Part shown: positions 20,237 through 27,396 of the stretch, one piece after another | Position numbering within the stretch: position 1 is the stretch's first letter | How the letters are laid out: the number at the start of each line of letters is the position of its first letter | Virus record (IMG/VR): IMGVR_UViG_3300033143_003155 | Location: 1 to 35,799 of that record | From: a virus | Length of the DNA stretch: 35,799 nt | Strand: one strand, 5' to 3' | Translations under genes and position numbers: made by a program | Notes under the pieces: generated by a model | Told to the model about the DNA's origin: nothing | What the model saw: only the letters and a program-made list of their open reading frames with translations | The model's database searches: none

Positions 20237-21094
20237 ATGGGAATGCCCCACGAAGAATATCAGTATATTCGGTTATTAAACGAATTAATATATGACGCAC
20301 CTTTCAAAGGTGATCGAACAGGAACAGGAACTTATAGTGTATTCACACGTTCATTAAGATTCAAATTAGACGACGGTAAAAACTTTCCGTTACTCACAAC
20401 AAAAACAACCCACTGGAAATCAATTGTTCACGAACTATTGTGGTTCATCGCTGGCGATACGAATGTTAAGTATTTGCAAGACAACGGTGTGCGTATATGG
20501 AATGAATGGGCAGATGAAAATGGTGACTTAGGTCCTGTGTATGGACACCAGTGGAGAAACTTTGGTGGGACAGAACGTATTGTAGATGAGAATCATAATA
20601 CAATCGCCTATGGGGTTGAGGGTGTGGATCAACTGGCAGAGATCATTGAACGTATTAAGACAAACCCTGAGGATCGTAGGCTGATTGTCAGCGCATGGAA
20701 TCCACAACAATTGCCAGATATGAGATTACCGCCTTGCCACATGATATTCCAATTCTATTCAAGGGACGGCAAGCTTTCATGCCATATTAACCAAAGATCT
20801 TGTGATACCTTCCTTGGGGTGCCATTTAATATCGCTTCTTACGCGCTCTTATTGCTCATGGTTGCTAGGGTAACAGGTCAGGTCGCGGATGAGCTTATAT
20901 GGACAGGTGGTGACGTACACCTGTACTCTAACCACATAGAACAGGCCAAAACTCAGATGAGTAGGAGGCCATTCCCGTTCCCTTCAGTGGTTATTAATGG
21001 CGACATAAACTCAATTGATGATATAAAATTTGACGATATAGAGTTGCAAAATTATCGTCACCATGATACAATAAGGGCTAAGGTGGCAGTATGA
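20237..21094 (+). CDS. td: thymidylate synthase (ThyA type)
   Basis: The 285-residue product covers the complete ThyA family: GDRTGTGT near residue 26, FPLLTTKTTHWKSIVHELLWFIAGDTN, YGHQWRNFGG, the catalytic Cys in LPPCHMIFQFY near residue 167, QRSCDTFLGVPFNIASYALL and the C-terminal folate-contact region. It makes dTMP from dUMP. T4 td contains a group I intron; this gene is uninterrupted. GGAG lies upstream of ATG 20237. It overlaps the next gene (ATGA). Confidence 0.96.
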   Translation: MGMPHEEYQYIRLLNELIYDAPFKGDRTGTGTYSVFTRSLRFKLDDGKNFPLLTTKTTHWKSIVHELLWFIAGDTNVKYLQDNGVRIWNEWADENGDLGPVYGHQWRNFGGTERIVDENHNTIAYGVEGVDQLAEIIERIKTNPEDRRLIVSAWNPQQLPDMRLPPCHMIFQFYSRDGKLSCHINQRSCDTFLGVPFNIASYALLLLMVARVTGQVADELIWTGGDVHLYSNHIEQAKTQMSRRPFPFPSVVINGDINSIDDIKFDDIELQNYRHHDTIRAKVAV

Positions 21095-21288
21095 ATACAT
21101 ATAGAATTACCCGCTTAAATTGTGGGCGTATAGAAAACCATGTTTATGAGGCTATAGATATGAACAGTTTAATGCAATGTTACTTCTGGTCAGATCCAGG
21201 TGACATTATTAAAATTGAATTGATTGGAACAACAGATGAAGATATGAATCATATTACTGTCCCACAACCAGGTGAGCCACAACATTAA
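21091..21288 (+). CDS. hypothetical protein (65 aa)
   Basis: It starts in an ATGA overlap with td. The product (MNTYRITRLNCGRIENHVYEAIDMNSLMQCYFW...) appears to be a small alpha/beta protein with a strand DIIKIELIG. No family is recognised. It ends 3 bases before the SleB-type hydrolase gene. Confidence 0.6.
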   Translation: MNTYRITRLNCGRIENHVYEAIDMNSLMQCYFWSDPGDIIKIELIGTTDEDMNHITVPQPGEPQH

Positions 21289-21291
21289 ATT

Positions 21292-21777
21292 ATGAAGAAA
21301 CTTTTATGGGCTGTACTATTGTTATTGTCGTTCTCGGCTAACTCAGCGGAGTTTGTTGATATGCGGCAAACGAATTGCTTGGCTCTTAATATCTATTTTG
21401 AGGCAAGTAATCAAACACCTACAGGTCAGATGGCTGTTGCGTTTGTAACATTGAATAGAGTTAAAACTCATAAATTCCCTGATACAATATGTGACGTTGT
21501 CTGGCAGAAGAAGTGGGGTCCTGATAGCCGCCGTTGGGTTGCTCAGTTTTCATGGACGCTTGATGGTAAAGGTGATAGGCCATATAACCATAAGACAGAT
21601 AAAAACCCACGTTGGGAAACTGCTAAGAAAATTGCAAAAGTTGTGATGAAGTTTAGCGACGTGTTACCTGACCCTTCATTAGGTGCAACTCATTATCATG
21701 CAACCTATGTAAACCCAGTATGGGCTAAAGATTCAGTTAAGACCATTCAAATAGGTGATCACATTTTTTATCTATAA
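21292..21777 (+). CDS. exported SleB-type cell wall hydrolase
   Basis: The signal peptide MKKLLWAVLLLLSFSANSA precedes a Hydrolase_2 (SleB/CwlJ) domain: CLALNIYFEASNQTPTGQMAVAFVTLNRV with the catalytic Glu in YFEA (near residue 38), FPDTICDVVWQ, AQFSWTLDG, and GATHYHATYVNPVWA near the end. This family cuts the peptidoglycan glycan strand. Export through Sec would let it act without a holin, as signal-peptide endolysins do, or it may be structural. No holin-like gene is adjacent. Confidence 0.88.
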   Translation: MKKLLWAVLLLLSFSANSAEFVDMRQTNCLALNIYFEASNQTPTGQMAVAFVTLNRVKTHKFPDTICDVVWQKKWGPDSRRWVAQFSWTLDGKGDRPYNHKTDKNPRWETAKKIAKVVMKFSDVLPDPSLGATHYHATYVNPVWAKDSVKTIQIGDHIFYL

Positions 21778-21804
21778 AGAGTTGTAGGAATAGAAATAAA
21801 GGTA

Positions 21805-21813
21805 TGCTATAAT
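21805..21813 (+). promoter_or_regulatory. extended -10 sigma-70-like promoter
   Basis: TGCTATAAT gives a perfect -10 (21808-21813) with the extended TGn element; the -35 region is weak, as is usual for extended -10 promoters. It lies 52 bases before the HTH gene at 21865, in a gap of 87 bases following the hydrolase. It should be recognised by the host enzyme. Confidence 0.65.
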
Positions 21814-21864
21814 ACACATTCAGAAGGTAGAGTATATAACATTAAATCACAAAGGAAAATAGAT

Positions 21865-22086
21865 ATGGGTACTGCTCGTAGTAAGCTTGAAACATTGTTC
21901 GTAAAACGTAAGACACCAATGACAGTCGTTGACATTGTTAAAAAGACTGGCTTGGAGTTAAAGACAGTAAGAAACAACCTGGCTCATATGGTCACTGAGG
22001 ACTATACAGGTCCAGTACCATTAGGTTATGTAGAAGGGGCTGGTCGTACAGGCTCTTATCAAAATTGGGAATTCGCCCAGGCGTAA
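21865..22086 (+). CDS. small winged-helix-like DNA-binding protein (73 aa)
   Basis: AAAGGAAAA precedes ATG 21865. The sequence SKLETLFVKRKTPMTVVDIVKKTGLELKTVRNNLAHMV has the helix-turn-helix spacing of winged-helix regulators, and LGYVEGAGRTGSYQNWEF could form the wing. It has its own promoter and terminator, so it is expressed as a single-gene unit. Targets are unknown; it may regulate its own promoter. Confidence 0.7.
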   Translation: MGTARSKLETLFVKRKTPMTVVDIVKKTGLELKTVRNNLAHMVTEDYTGPVPLGYVEGAGRTGSYQNWEFAQA

Positions 22087-22099
22087 GTAAAGTTCTATA

Positions 22100-22142
22100 A
22101 CAATAATAAGGCGGGGTGCAATGCCCCGCCAATATTGTTTTA
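22100..22142 (+). terminator. intrinsic terminator after the HTH gene
   Basis: GGCGGGG (22110-22116) pairs with CCCCGCC (22124-22130), extended by CAATA/TATTG on the outside, and is followed by GTTTTAATT. The stem is GC-rich in AT-rich DNA, a clear rho-independent type, although the T-run is short. It separates the HTH gene from the dsbA-like gene. Confidence 0.8.
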
Positions 22143-22158
22143 ATTATTGGGAGTCAAA

Positions 22159-22413
22159 ATGTTAATACCATCAAATCCTGCTGACCGCAAGACAATTTCA
22201 AATGCAGTTAAAGAAGCTGATAATCATTTAATTATCAAAGACGCTGCGGCTGAAGGAATCAAAGATATCTTTGATAGACTTAAAGATAAGAAAATCGAAA
22301 TCACAAAAAGACAGTTCAATAAAATGGTAACTGTCTACCACAACCAAAACTTTGCGGAAGAAGTACAAAACGCTGAAGACTTTGCTGACCTATACGAGCA
22401 AGTAATGAAATAA
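22159..22413 (+). CDS. dsbA: DsbA-like dsDNA-binding protein (84 aa)
   Basis: ATG 22159 has GGGAG at good spacing. The small helical protein (IPSNPADRKTISNAVKEADNH... KKIEITKRQFNKMVTVYHNQNFAEEVQNAEDFADLYEQVM) resembles T4 DsbA in size (89 residues) and general pattern as I recall it, and T4 dsbA lies just upstream of 33, 59 and 32 as here. In T4 it binds double-stranded DNA near late promoters. The assignment rests on pattern and gene order. Confidence 0.6.
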   Translation: MLIPSNPADRKTISNAVKEADNHLIIKDAAAEGIKDIFDRLKDKKIEITKRQFNKMVTVYHNQNFAEEVQNAEDFADLYEQVMK

Positions 22414-22601
22414 TGTTTGAATATAACACCTTCAAGGTTCCTAAAACAATTAACAGTAAACATCTTATTGATGCTGTTAATTCCAAGGCAGTGGGTGGTT
22501 GGCGGCTTGTTAGTATAAACTCTAACGCGCCTAGTTATAATTTTGTTGTTATGGAACGTAAAATCCCTTGGTGGAAAACTATATTTAAAAGGAAAAAGTA
22601 A
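22413..22601 (+). CDS. small DUF4177-like protein (62 aa)
   Basis: It overlaps the dsbA-like gene's stop by one base. The pattern FEYNTFKVP... LIDAVNSKAVGGWRLVSINS... YNFVVMERK follows the strand-helix-GWxLV-strand plan of DUF4177-type small proteins, whose function is unknown. The end is basic and Trp-rich (IPWWKTIFKRKK). Confidence 0.55.
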   Translation: MFEYNTFKVPKTINSKHLIDAVNSKAVGGWRLVSINSNAPSYNFVVMERKIPWWKTIFKRKK

Positions 22602-22951
22602 TGCATACGATTACAGTAAAGAAAGATGAACTATTGGCAACAATGCGTGAGAACCGTATCGCTCATGTTGAGGAATTTCAGGACGCAACTGTAGGTTATA
22701 AGAAAGAGGTTGTTAATCAACTATCAGACGCACTTGCTAAGGCGGAGACTGGCGAAGTTTATCAAACAAGCTTCTATATCACTGAACCTGCAAGCTTTGA
22801 AAAGGACTACGATCAAACTATTGGCATGTTAGAAATGTCCGTTGACGATGAGGTCGAATTAGACGCTAATCAATACAAGCAATGGGTTATGGATGAATGG
22901 TCATGGACTGGTAACTTCAAAAACTCTACAGCATTGTACGCAGGTAGGTAA
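22601..22951 (+). CDS. conserved hypothetical protein (116 aa)
   Basis: It starts at a one-base overlap with the previous gene (TAATG). The N-terminal half is helical (ITVKKDELLATMRENRIAHVEEFQDATVGYKKEVVNQLSDAL), the middle strand-rich, and DVELDANQYKQWVMDEWSWTGNF-like sequence near the end looks conserved. It resembles a recurrent phage family of unknown function. Confidence 0.65.
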   Translation: MHTITVKKDELLATMRENRIAHVEEFQDATVGYKKEVVNQLSDALAKAETGEVYQTSFYITEPASFEKDYDQTIGMLEMSVDDEVELDANQYKQWVMDEWSWTGNFKNSTALYAGR

Positions 22952-23184
22952 TGACTGACAAACCTCTAATACCGTTAACTGATTGGCAGAAGCAACAGAG
23001 CGAGATGTATAGTGGTCTGTTGCTTAACAATAACGGCCCAATCCTTAACGGTATTGAGTGTCCTACTTGTGGCTCAGAGTTAATGGACTCTACGCCGTTG
23101 CATGTGTTAGCATGTATACCGCCAAAACTAAACGTTCATTGTTCTAGCGAGAAGTGTGACTATATAGGATACAGGTATAAATGA
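22951..23184 (+). CDS. small zinc-binding protein (77 aa)
   Basis: It starts at a TAATG junction. CPTCGSELMD (residues 29-38) and CSSEKCDYIGY near residues 65-75 form a four-Cys zinc ribbon with a strand-rich middle. Nucleic-acid binding is possible. It overlaps the next gene (ATGA). Confidence 0.65.
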   Translation: MTDKPLIPLTDWQKQQSEMYSGLLLNNNGPILNGIECPTCGSELMDSTPLHVLACIPPKLNVHCSSEKCDYIGYRYK

Positions 23185-23384
23185 CAAATATTGTAGAACA
23201 GTTAAAGATTGAGCAAGGTGAGATTCAAGTTAAGATCAATAAAATTCAAGAGGCTTGTTCACACCCTGAAGATGCTGTTGATAAAGTTCCTGGCTCAAGT
23301 ACAGGCAGCCCAATGGAGCGAGATGAATATTGGTATAATATCACATGCAATTTATGCCTTAAGAAGTGGAGAGAAGACCAGTAG
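23181..23384 (+). CDS. coiled-coil and Cys/His protein (67 aa)
   Basis: An ATGA overlap start. Residues 1-25 form a heptad-like helix (IVEQLKIEQGEIQVKINKIQEA), followed by CSHPED, then WYNITCNLCLKKW near the end; C-H...CxxC could bind zinc. Small proteins of this helix-plus-zinc layout recur in phages. Function unknown. Confidence 0.6.
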   Translation: MTNIVEQLKIEQGEIQVKINKIQEACSHPEDAVDKVPGSSTGSPMERDEYWYNITCNLCLKKWREDQ

Positions 23385-23947
23385 TGAAAATTAAAATCGG
23401 AAAACATGTAAGATGGGTAGGGCCTTATCAAATTGTTGATTGGTTCAAGCCCGTCTTTGGTGAAGAGCGTATTGAGAAGTTTACCGATGGGAAACTATTT
23501 GAAAAGGTAACGGATGTAATACAACCGTTCTTTGAGTGGGTTCATCGCTTTCAAAAGCGCAAGATTGATATTCATATTGACAGTTACGATGTATGGAACA
23601 TGGATCATACACTGGCAATGATAATCCTCCCTATGCTCGTAAAGTTACAAGCTAATAAGAATGGAAGCCCGTTGGTTGAAGATGAAGACATTCCTGAAGA
23701 GTTAAGCATCCGTAGTACCGATGCTCCAAAATGTGAAGATTGGGAAACAGATGATAATGTTCACAAACGTTGGGCTTGGGTTATGGATGAAATGATTTGG
23801 ACGTTTACACAACTTGTAGATGAAGATGGTGATAGACAATTTTTCAAATCCACTCCTTATGATAAGGAAGGCTATGAGAAATACCATAAACGTATCAATG
23901 AAGGATTGATGTTGTTTGGAAAATACTACAGAGGATTATGGGACTAA
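23384..23947 (+). CDS. conserved phage protein (187 aa), unknown function
   Basis: GTG 23384, overlapping the previous TAG by one base and preceded by GGAGAG, is taken as the start; GTG 23366 is less well placed. Conserved-looking blocks are IDIHIDSYDVWNMDHTLAMIILPMLVKLQ, STDAPKCEDWETDDNVHKRWAWVMDEMIWTF and YHKRINEGLMLFGKYYRGLWD, which I recall from many T4-like phages without a function. No catalytic motif is evident. Confidence 0.72.
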   Translation: MKIKIGKHVRWVGPYQIVDWFKPVFGEERIEKFTDGKLFEKVTDVIQPFFEWVHRFQKRKIDIHIDSYDVWNMDHTLAMIILPMLVKLQANKNGSPLVEDEDIPEELSIRSTDAPKCEDWETDDNVHKRWAWVMDEMIWTFTQLVDEDGDRQFFKSTPYDKEGYEKYHKRINEGLMLFGKYYRGLWD

Positions 23948-23949
23948 TT

Positions 23950-24123
23950 ATGGAATACTTACAATACTGGCCTGAATATTGTGTCATCGCATTATTATTT
24001 TATGTGACCGCATTAATAGCTGAAGATGTTGACAAATGGCAAGAAGCAGGTTGGTTTTTATTATCCGCTTCCGTGTGGCCTTTAATTGTTTGCAACAGAA
24101 TTTTATACGGATCTGAAAAATGA
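23950..24123 (+). CDS. small two-pass membrane protein, YWDWYL family copy C (57 aa)
   Basis: ATG 23950 aligns its start with copy B (MEYLQYWPEY against MLEFIQNYWDW); an in-frame ATG at 23938 would overlap the previous gene. The C-terminal SASVWPLIVCNRILYG matches the WPxV...RIL end of copies A and B. Two hydrophobic segments flank a short acidic loop (AEDVDKWQEAG). It lies about 17 kb from the other copies. The stop overlaps the DHH gene (ATGA). Confidence 0.72.
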   Translation: MEYLQYWPEYCVIALLFYVTALIAEDVDKWQEAGWFLLSASVWPLIVCNRILYGSEK

Positions 24124-25058
24124 GAACCTGTCACTTAACACACTACGACTTAGACGCTGTTGTATCAACCATATTTGCAAAGAAGGCATTCCCTGAAATT
24201 GAAATTTCAAAATGTGGTGGATATGGTAAGGTTGGTAAAAACTTAAAACTACTTAAGGAAACAGGTTGTGAAAGACTTGTTGTTACTGACTTGAATCTAA
24301 CAGGTCCTCAAATGGATGATGCATTAGAGCATTTTGAAGAAGTGCATTACTTCGACCACCACATAGAGTCTGAAAACTTTATAGGGATGGATCACCCATC
24401 ATTACATTTTAACTACTCAAGCAAGATGTCTGCATCGGCCATGCTCTACTTGTATTGGCTTGAAGGTGGCGGCTTAGATGGTAAGGGTGGGTCAAACAAA
24501 GCTTTAAGTCATCTTGCCATGTATACAGACGTCTATGATATGTGGAGAGTTAAAGATGACAAGTTTGGCATAGGCTATCAGCTTAACGACTTGTTTTGGC
24601 ATTACAGTTTCTTCGGCTTTGAGCCAAAATTTAAGGACGGCTTCCCTGGATTCACTGAGGAAGAAGTACGCTTATTGAAGATTAAGAAGCAAGCCCGTTT
24701 AGACATCATTGAAGAGTCACCACAACATTGGGTTAACGAGGAATCGTTTGTTATCCTGTTGACTAACAGAGACGCAATTAACGATGTACAGTTTGAACGA
24801 GATGCTGTATTCTACTTCATACTTACACACAACGGTGACGGTTACAGTTGTTCATTCCGTGCCAAGACTGAAGACCCTGATGTTAATATTAATGATGTAT
24901 TGAAATCAACACAAAAACGCTTCCCTGATATAATGATGAACGGTGGTGGACATCATAAGGCTGGCGGTGCTCAATTTGATCCAGCTATGTCAGTTCAACA
25001 GGTCATAAACTTCATTGAAGATAAAATCGAACCAAAGCTTAACAAGGCTAAAAAATGA
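24120..25058 (+). CDS. DHH-family phosphoesterase (312 aa)
   Basis: DHH landmarks are present in order: THYDLDAVVST at residues 7-17 (HxDxD metal site), VVTDLNL near 59-65, HYFDHH near 76-81 (the name motif) and, in the C-terminal DHHA1 domain, NGGGHHKAGGAQF near 281-293 (substrate-binding GGGH). The family hydrolyses short RNAs (NrnA), cyclic dinucleotide products or pApA. With the catalytic and DHHA1 motifs intact it should be active. It precedes genes 33, 59 and 32. Confidence 0.88.
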   Translation: MRTCHLTHYDLDAVVSTIFAKKAFPEIEISKCGGYGKVGKNLKLLKETGCERLVVTDLNLTGPQMDDALEHFEEVHYFDHHIESENFIGMDHPSLHFNYSSKMSASAMLYLYWLEGGGLDGKGGSNKALSHLAMYTDVYDMWRVKDDKFGIGYQLNDLFWHYSFFGFEPKFKDGFPGFTEEEVRLLKIKKQARLDIIEESPQHWVNEESFVILLTNRDAINDVQFERDAVFYFILTHNGDGYSCSFRAKTEDPDVNINDVLKSTQKRFPDIMMNGGGHHKAGGAQFDPAMSVQQVINFIEDKIEPKLNKAKK

Positions 25059-25417
25059 AAATTAAAAACATTGTAGATTTATTGATTGGTGAAATGCATC
25101 TTGGGTCACCAGGAAACAAATACGCCGTGGTGCTTAACAATAAGCTAATGAGGAACAACGTTCAAATAGCCTTCAGGAAACATATACTACATGACCTTGA
25201 GGGTTGGAGAAGTTTCAGTACAATAAAGAATAAGATTTGGGTGAACGTTAATAAAGAAACTGTCAAGAGAAAGAATGAATTAACATTTAGCTTTCACTCA
25301 GCAGATGATCTTGAGGGTGAAGATGTTAAGTGTGATAGAGTATTCATGGACGTGTTATCTTCACAGGAAGTATTACCGTGGAAGCTTGAAACTGACGACA
25401 TGATTTTATTGAGGTAA
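25055..25417 (+). CDS. hypothetical protein (120 aa)
   Basis: It starts in an ATGA overlap with the DHH gene. The product has strand-rich parts (KYAVVLNNKLMRNNVQIAF, KIWVNVNKETVKRKNELTFSFHS) and an acidic segment. I recognise no family. It lies 2 bases before gene 33. Confidence 0.65.
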   Translation: MKIKNIVDLLIGEMHLGSPGNKYAVVLNNKLMRNNVQIAFRKHILHDLEGWRSFSTIKNKIWVNVNKETVKRKNELTFSFHSADDLEGEDVKCDRVFMDVLSSQEVLPWKLETDDMILLR

Positions 25418-25419
25418 TT

Positions 25420-25665
25420 ATGATAGCAAAGAAAGAAGAGCCAAAGAAACTAAAGAGTAAAGAGTTTTCACAGGAAGTAGAGATACTTGCTGCACGAAGC
25501 GGTATTACTTTCCTTGATGCATTAGACCATTGTTGCACATCTAATAATATTGACCATGCAGCCGTAGGTCCACTGATCACAAAAAATTTAAAAGAGAAGA
25601 TTGCTAAGGAAGCAGAGCAATTAAACCTTATCCCTAAGACTAGTAGACTACCACTACAAAAATGA
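25420..25665 (+). CDS. 33: late promoter co-activator gp33
   Basis: The 81-residue protein ends with the block recognised in gp33 of T4-like phages: FSQEVEILAARSGITFLDALDHCCTSNNID, then LITKNLKEKIAKEAEQLNLIPK. T4 gp33 (112 residues) links RNA polymerase to the sliding clamp for late transcription. It is shorter here at the N-terminus. It lies next to 59 and 32 as in T4. The matching late promoter element TATAAATA occurs in the window at 31706-31727 on both strands. Confidence 0.8.
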   Translation: MIAKKEEPKKLKSKEFSQEVEILAARSGITFLDALDHCCTSNNIDHAAVGPLITKNLKEKIAKEAEQLNLIPKTSRLPLQK

Positions 25666-26279
25666 ACGCCTTCGAGGTATATGAAAAGTATCTAGCTCTC
25701 AAAGGTCATTTTGCTGGCAGGTATGATTACAACAAATACAAAGGGAAAGTAAATGTTAAGGTGTCAACATTTGAGAAGCGCCGTGATAAGTATTATTTTA
25801 AGAAAGTAGCAAAGCAGTATAATAGTAATGAGGTTGTACCCTTCCTGCTGTCAAACTTTGTAGACAATGAGGATGCATGGATTGGCGAGTTAGCCAATAA
25901 CCAAGACAGTGATAAGATATTCCTACAGTGGAAAAAACGCACTGAGGGTATGACATACCTATTTAAAGAAGAATTCAAAAAGACATTGAACTTTTTAAGC
26001 ACTGAGAATTTGACGTTTTCAGATATGTTCAAAGTTGAAGGTGCGAACCATCCGTTGCTCTTTGTCCTTCTAATGCAGAAGGAATTGAGCATTGAGACAT
26101 TCATCATTATGAATGAGGTCCTTGGGTTCATCAAGATATTCGATGGGAAATTAAAGCATGATATAGTGTGGGAAAGTTGGAGTGAGAAGTGTAAACATTA
26201 TAGGAAGTTCCTTGAAATAGATGAAAAGAATTTCAAAGAACTGATGGTTTCCATTATAAATAGTAGTAAGCAAAAATAG
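25662..26279 (+). CDS. 59: helicase loader gp59
   Basis: The 205-residue protein matches gp59: FEVYEKYLALKGHFAGRYDYNKYKGKVNVKVSTFEKRRDKYYFKKVAKQY at the N-terminus, then DNEDAWIGEL and a helical C-terminal domain. T4 gp59 (217 residues) binds forked DNA, gp32 and helicase gp41 to load the helicase. It overlaps gene 33 (ATGA) and lies 97 bases before gene 32. Confidence 0.88.
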   Translation: MNAFEVYEKYLALKGHFAGRYDYNKYKGKVNVKVSTFEKRRDKYYFKKVAKQYNSNEVVPFLLSNFVDNEDAWIGELANNQDSDKIFLQWKKRTEGMTYLFKEEFKKTLNFLSTENLTFSDMFKVEGANHPLLFVLLMQKELSIETFIIMNEVLGFIKIFDGKLKHDIVWESWSEKCKHYRKFLEIDEKNFKELMVSIINSSKQK

Positions 26280-26301
26280 TACCCGCTGTTTTCGTGGCTA
26301 T

Positions 26302-26307
26302 TATAAT
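26302..26307 (+). promoter_or_regulatory. likely promoter -10 for gene 32
   Basis: TATAAT at 26302-26307 (in CTATTATAATGGG) is a perfect sigma-70 -10 in the 97-base gap before gene 32. The -35 region shows no good TTGACA, so it may be weak or activator-dependent like a T4 middle promoter, but I see no clear MotA box. ATATAAAAC at about 26323 is an imperfect late element. Confidence 0.5.
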
Positions 26308-26343
26308 GGGACCTTGAAGGGAATATAAAACAACCACAAAATA

Positions 26344-26358
26344 CTCGTAATGATCGAG
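26344..26358 (+). promoter_or_regulatory. possible gene 32 translational operator hairpin
   Basis: CTCG-TAATGAT-CGAG forms a small hairpin 12 bases before AGGAG of gene 32, in an unstructured A-rich leader. T4 gene 32 mRNA is repressed by its own product through a leader structure followed by unstructured RNA. The position fits, but the stem has only 4 bp. Confidence 0.35.
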
Positions 26359-26376
26359 ATTAATAGGAGAAGTAAA

Positions 26377-27321
26377 ATGTCTAATTCATTTAGTGCAATG
26401 AAGAAATCAAAATCCAGCTATGAAGATTTAGCTGAAAAACTCGAAAAAACCAAATCCAATAAAAACTATACCGAAGACGAACGCTTTTATTACCCAGAGC
26501 GTGATAAGGCTAAGAATGGCTTTGCCATTATTAGGTTCTTGCCTGCGCCTGATGGTGAGGAATTGCCATGGGTTAAGCGTTATTCACACGGATTTAAAGA
26601 CGTTGGCGGTTGGTACATTGAAGAATGTGCTACTACAATCGGTGAAGAGTGCCCAGTTTGTAAGGCTAACAGTTTGTTAGTTAGTGAACATGGCTCTTGG
26701 AATGATACACCAGCGCCTGTAAAAGCAATTGTCCGTGCTCGTAAGAGAAAGCTTCAATACTACGCGAACATTTATGTTGTTCAAGATAGTAAGAATCCTG
26801 AAAATGAAGGACAAGTACGTTTGTTCAAGTTTGGGATGAAGATTTTTGATAAGCTTATGTCAGCAGTTAAGCCTGAGTTTGAAGATGAGTCACCAATTGA
26901 TCCGTTTGATTTGTGGTCAGGTGCAAACTTCAAATTGAAGATCCGTGTTGTTGATAAGATGACTAACTATGATAGCTCTGAGTTTGAGGCAACTTCACAA
27001 TTGCTTCCTACTGATAAGGAACTTGAAGCAGTATGGAAATCACAACATTCATTAACTAAGTTCGTTGAGAAAGATCAGTACAAAGAATACAACGAACTTG
27101 AAAAACGTAGAGCTCGTGTAGTTGGCGGAACTGTTAATGAAGACACTGCAGAGGATCGTACTGAAGACGCCGCATCCGTTGGCAATTCAGCACAGGATAA
27201 GTTTGGTGGTGATAATGATGCAAAAACTGAAGAAGTTTCAGGTAGTAGTGATACTGCAGAAGCTGGAGCAGATGGTGATGATACAATGTCATACTTTCAA
27301 GAGTTAGCTGATCAAGACTAG
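26377..27321 (+). CDS. 32: single-stranded DNA binding protein gp32
   Basis: ATG 26377 has AGGAG at good spacing. The 314-residue protein has a basic N-terminus for cooperative binding, the aromatic OB core (RFYYPERDKAKNGFAIIRFLPAPDGEELPWVKRYSHGFK), a zinc site (His in YSHGF, then Cys in EECATT and CPVC) and an acidic C-terminal tail (DGDDTMSYFQELADQD) that contacts partners. It binds single-stranded DNA and coordinates gp59, RNase H and ligase, all in this window. T4 gp32 has 301 residues. Confidence 0.95.
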   Translation: MSNSFSAMKKSKSSYEDLAEKLEKTKSNKNYTEDERFYYPERDKAKNGFAIIRFLPAPDGEELPWVKRYSHGFKDVGGWYIEECATTIGEECPVCKANSLLVSEHGSWNDTPAPVKAIVRARKRKLQYYANIYVVQDSKNPENEGQVRLFKFGMKIFDKLMSAVKPEFEDESPIDPFDLWSGANFKLKIRVVDKMTNYDSSEFEATSQLLPTDKELEAVWKSQHSLTKFVEKDQYKEYNELEKRRARVVGGTVNEDTAEDRTEDAASVGNSAQDKFGGDNDAKTEEVSGSSDTAEAGADGDDTMSYFQELADQD

Positions 27322-27366
27322 AAAGTAAGTTATTGACTTTATCAGAGGTTATGATAAAGAACGAAA

Positions 27367-27396
27367 AGAGGCTATAGAAATATAGCCTCTTTTTTT
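27367..27396 (+). terminator. strong intrinsic terminator after gene 32
   Basis: AGAGGCTATA (27367-27376), GAAA loop, TATAGCCTCT (27381-27390) and six or more T. It has a perfect 10-bp stem with a GNRA loop, the classic strong phage terminator. It lies between convergent genes, gene 32 and the leftward tape-measure gene, whose stop codon is at 27395-27397. On the other strand the stem is followed by TTTTC, so it may work both ways. Confidence 0.93.

Noticed and set aside
20237-21094. Group I intron in td as in T4
   Set aside because: The reading frame is continuous with all family motifs in place.
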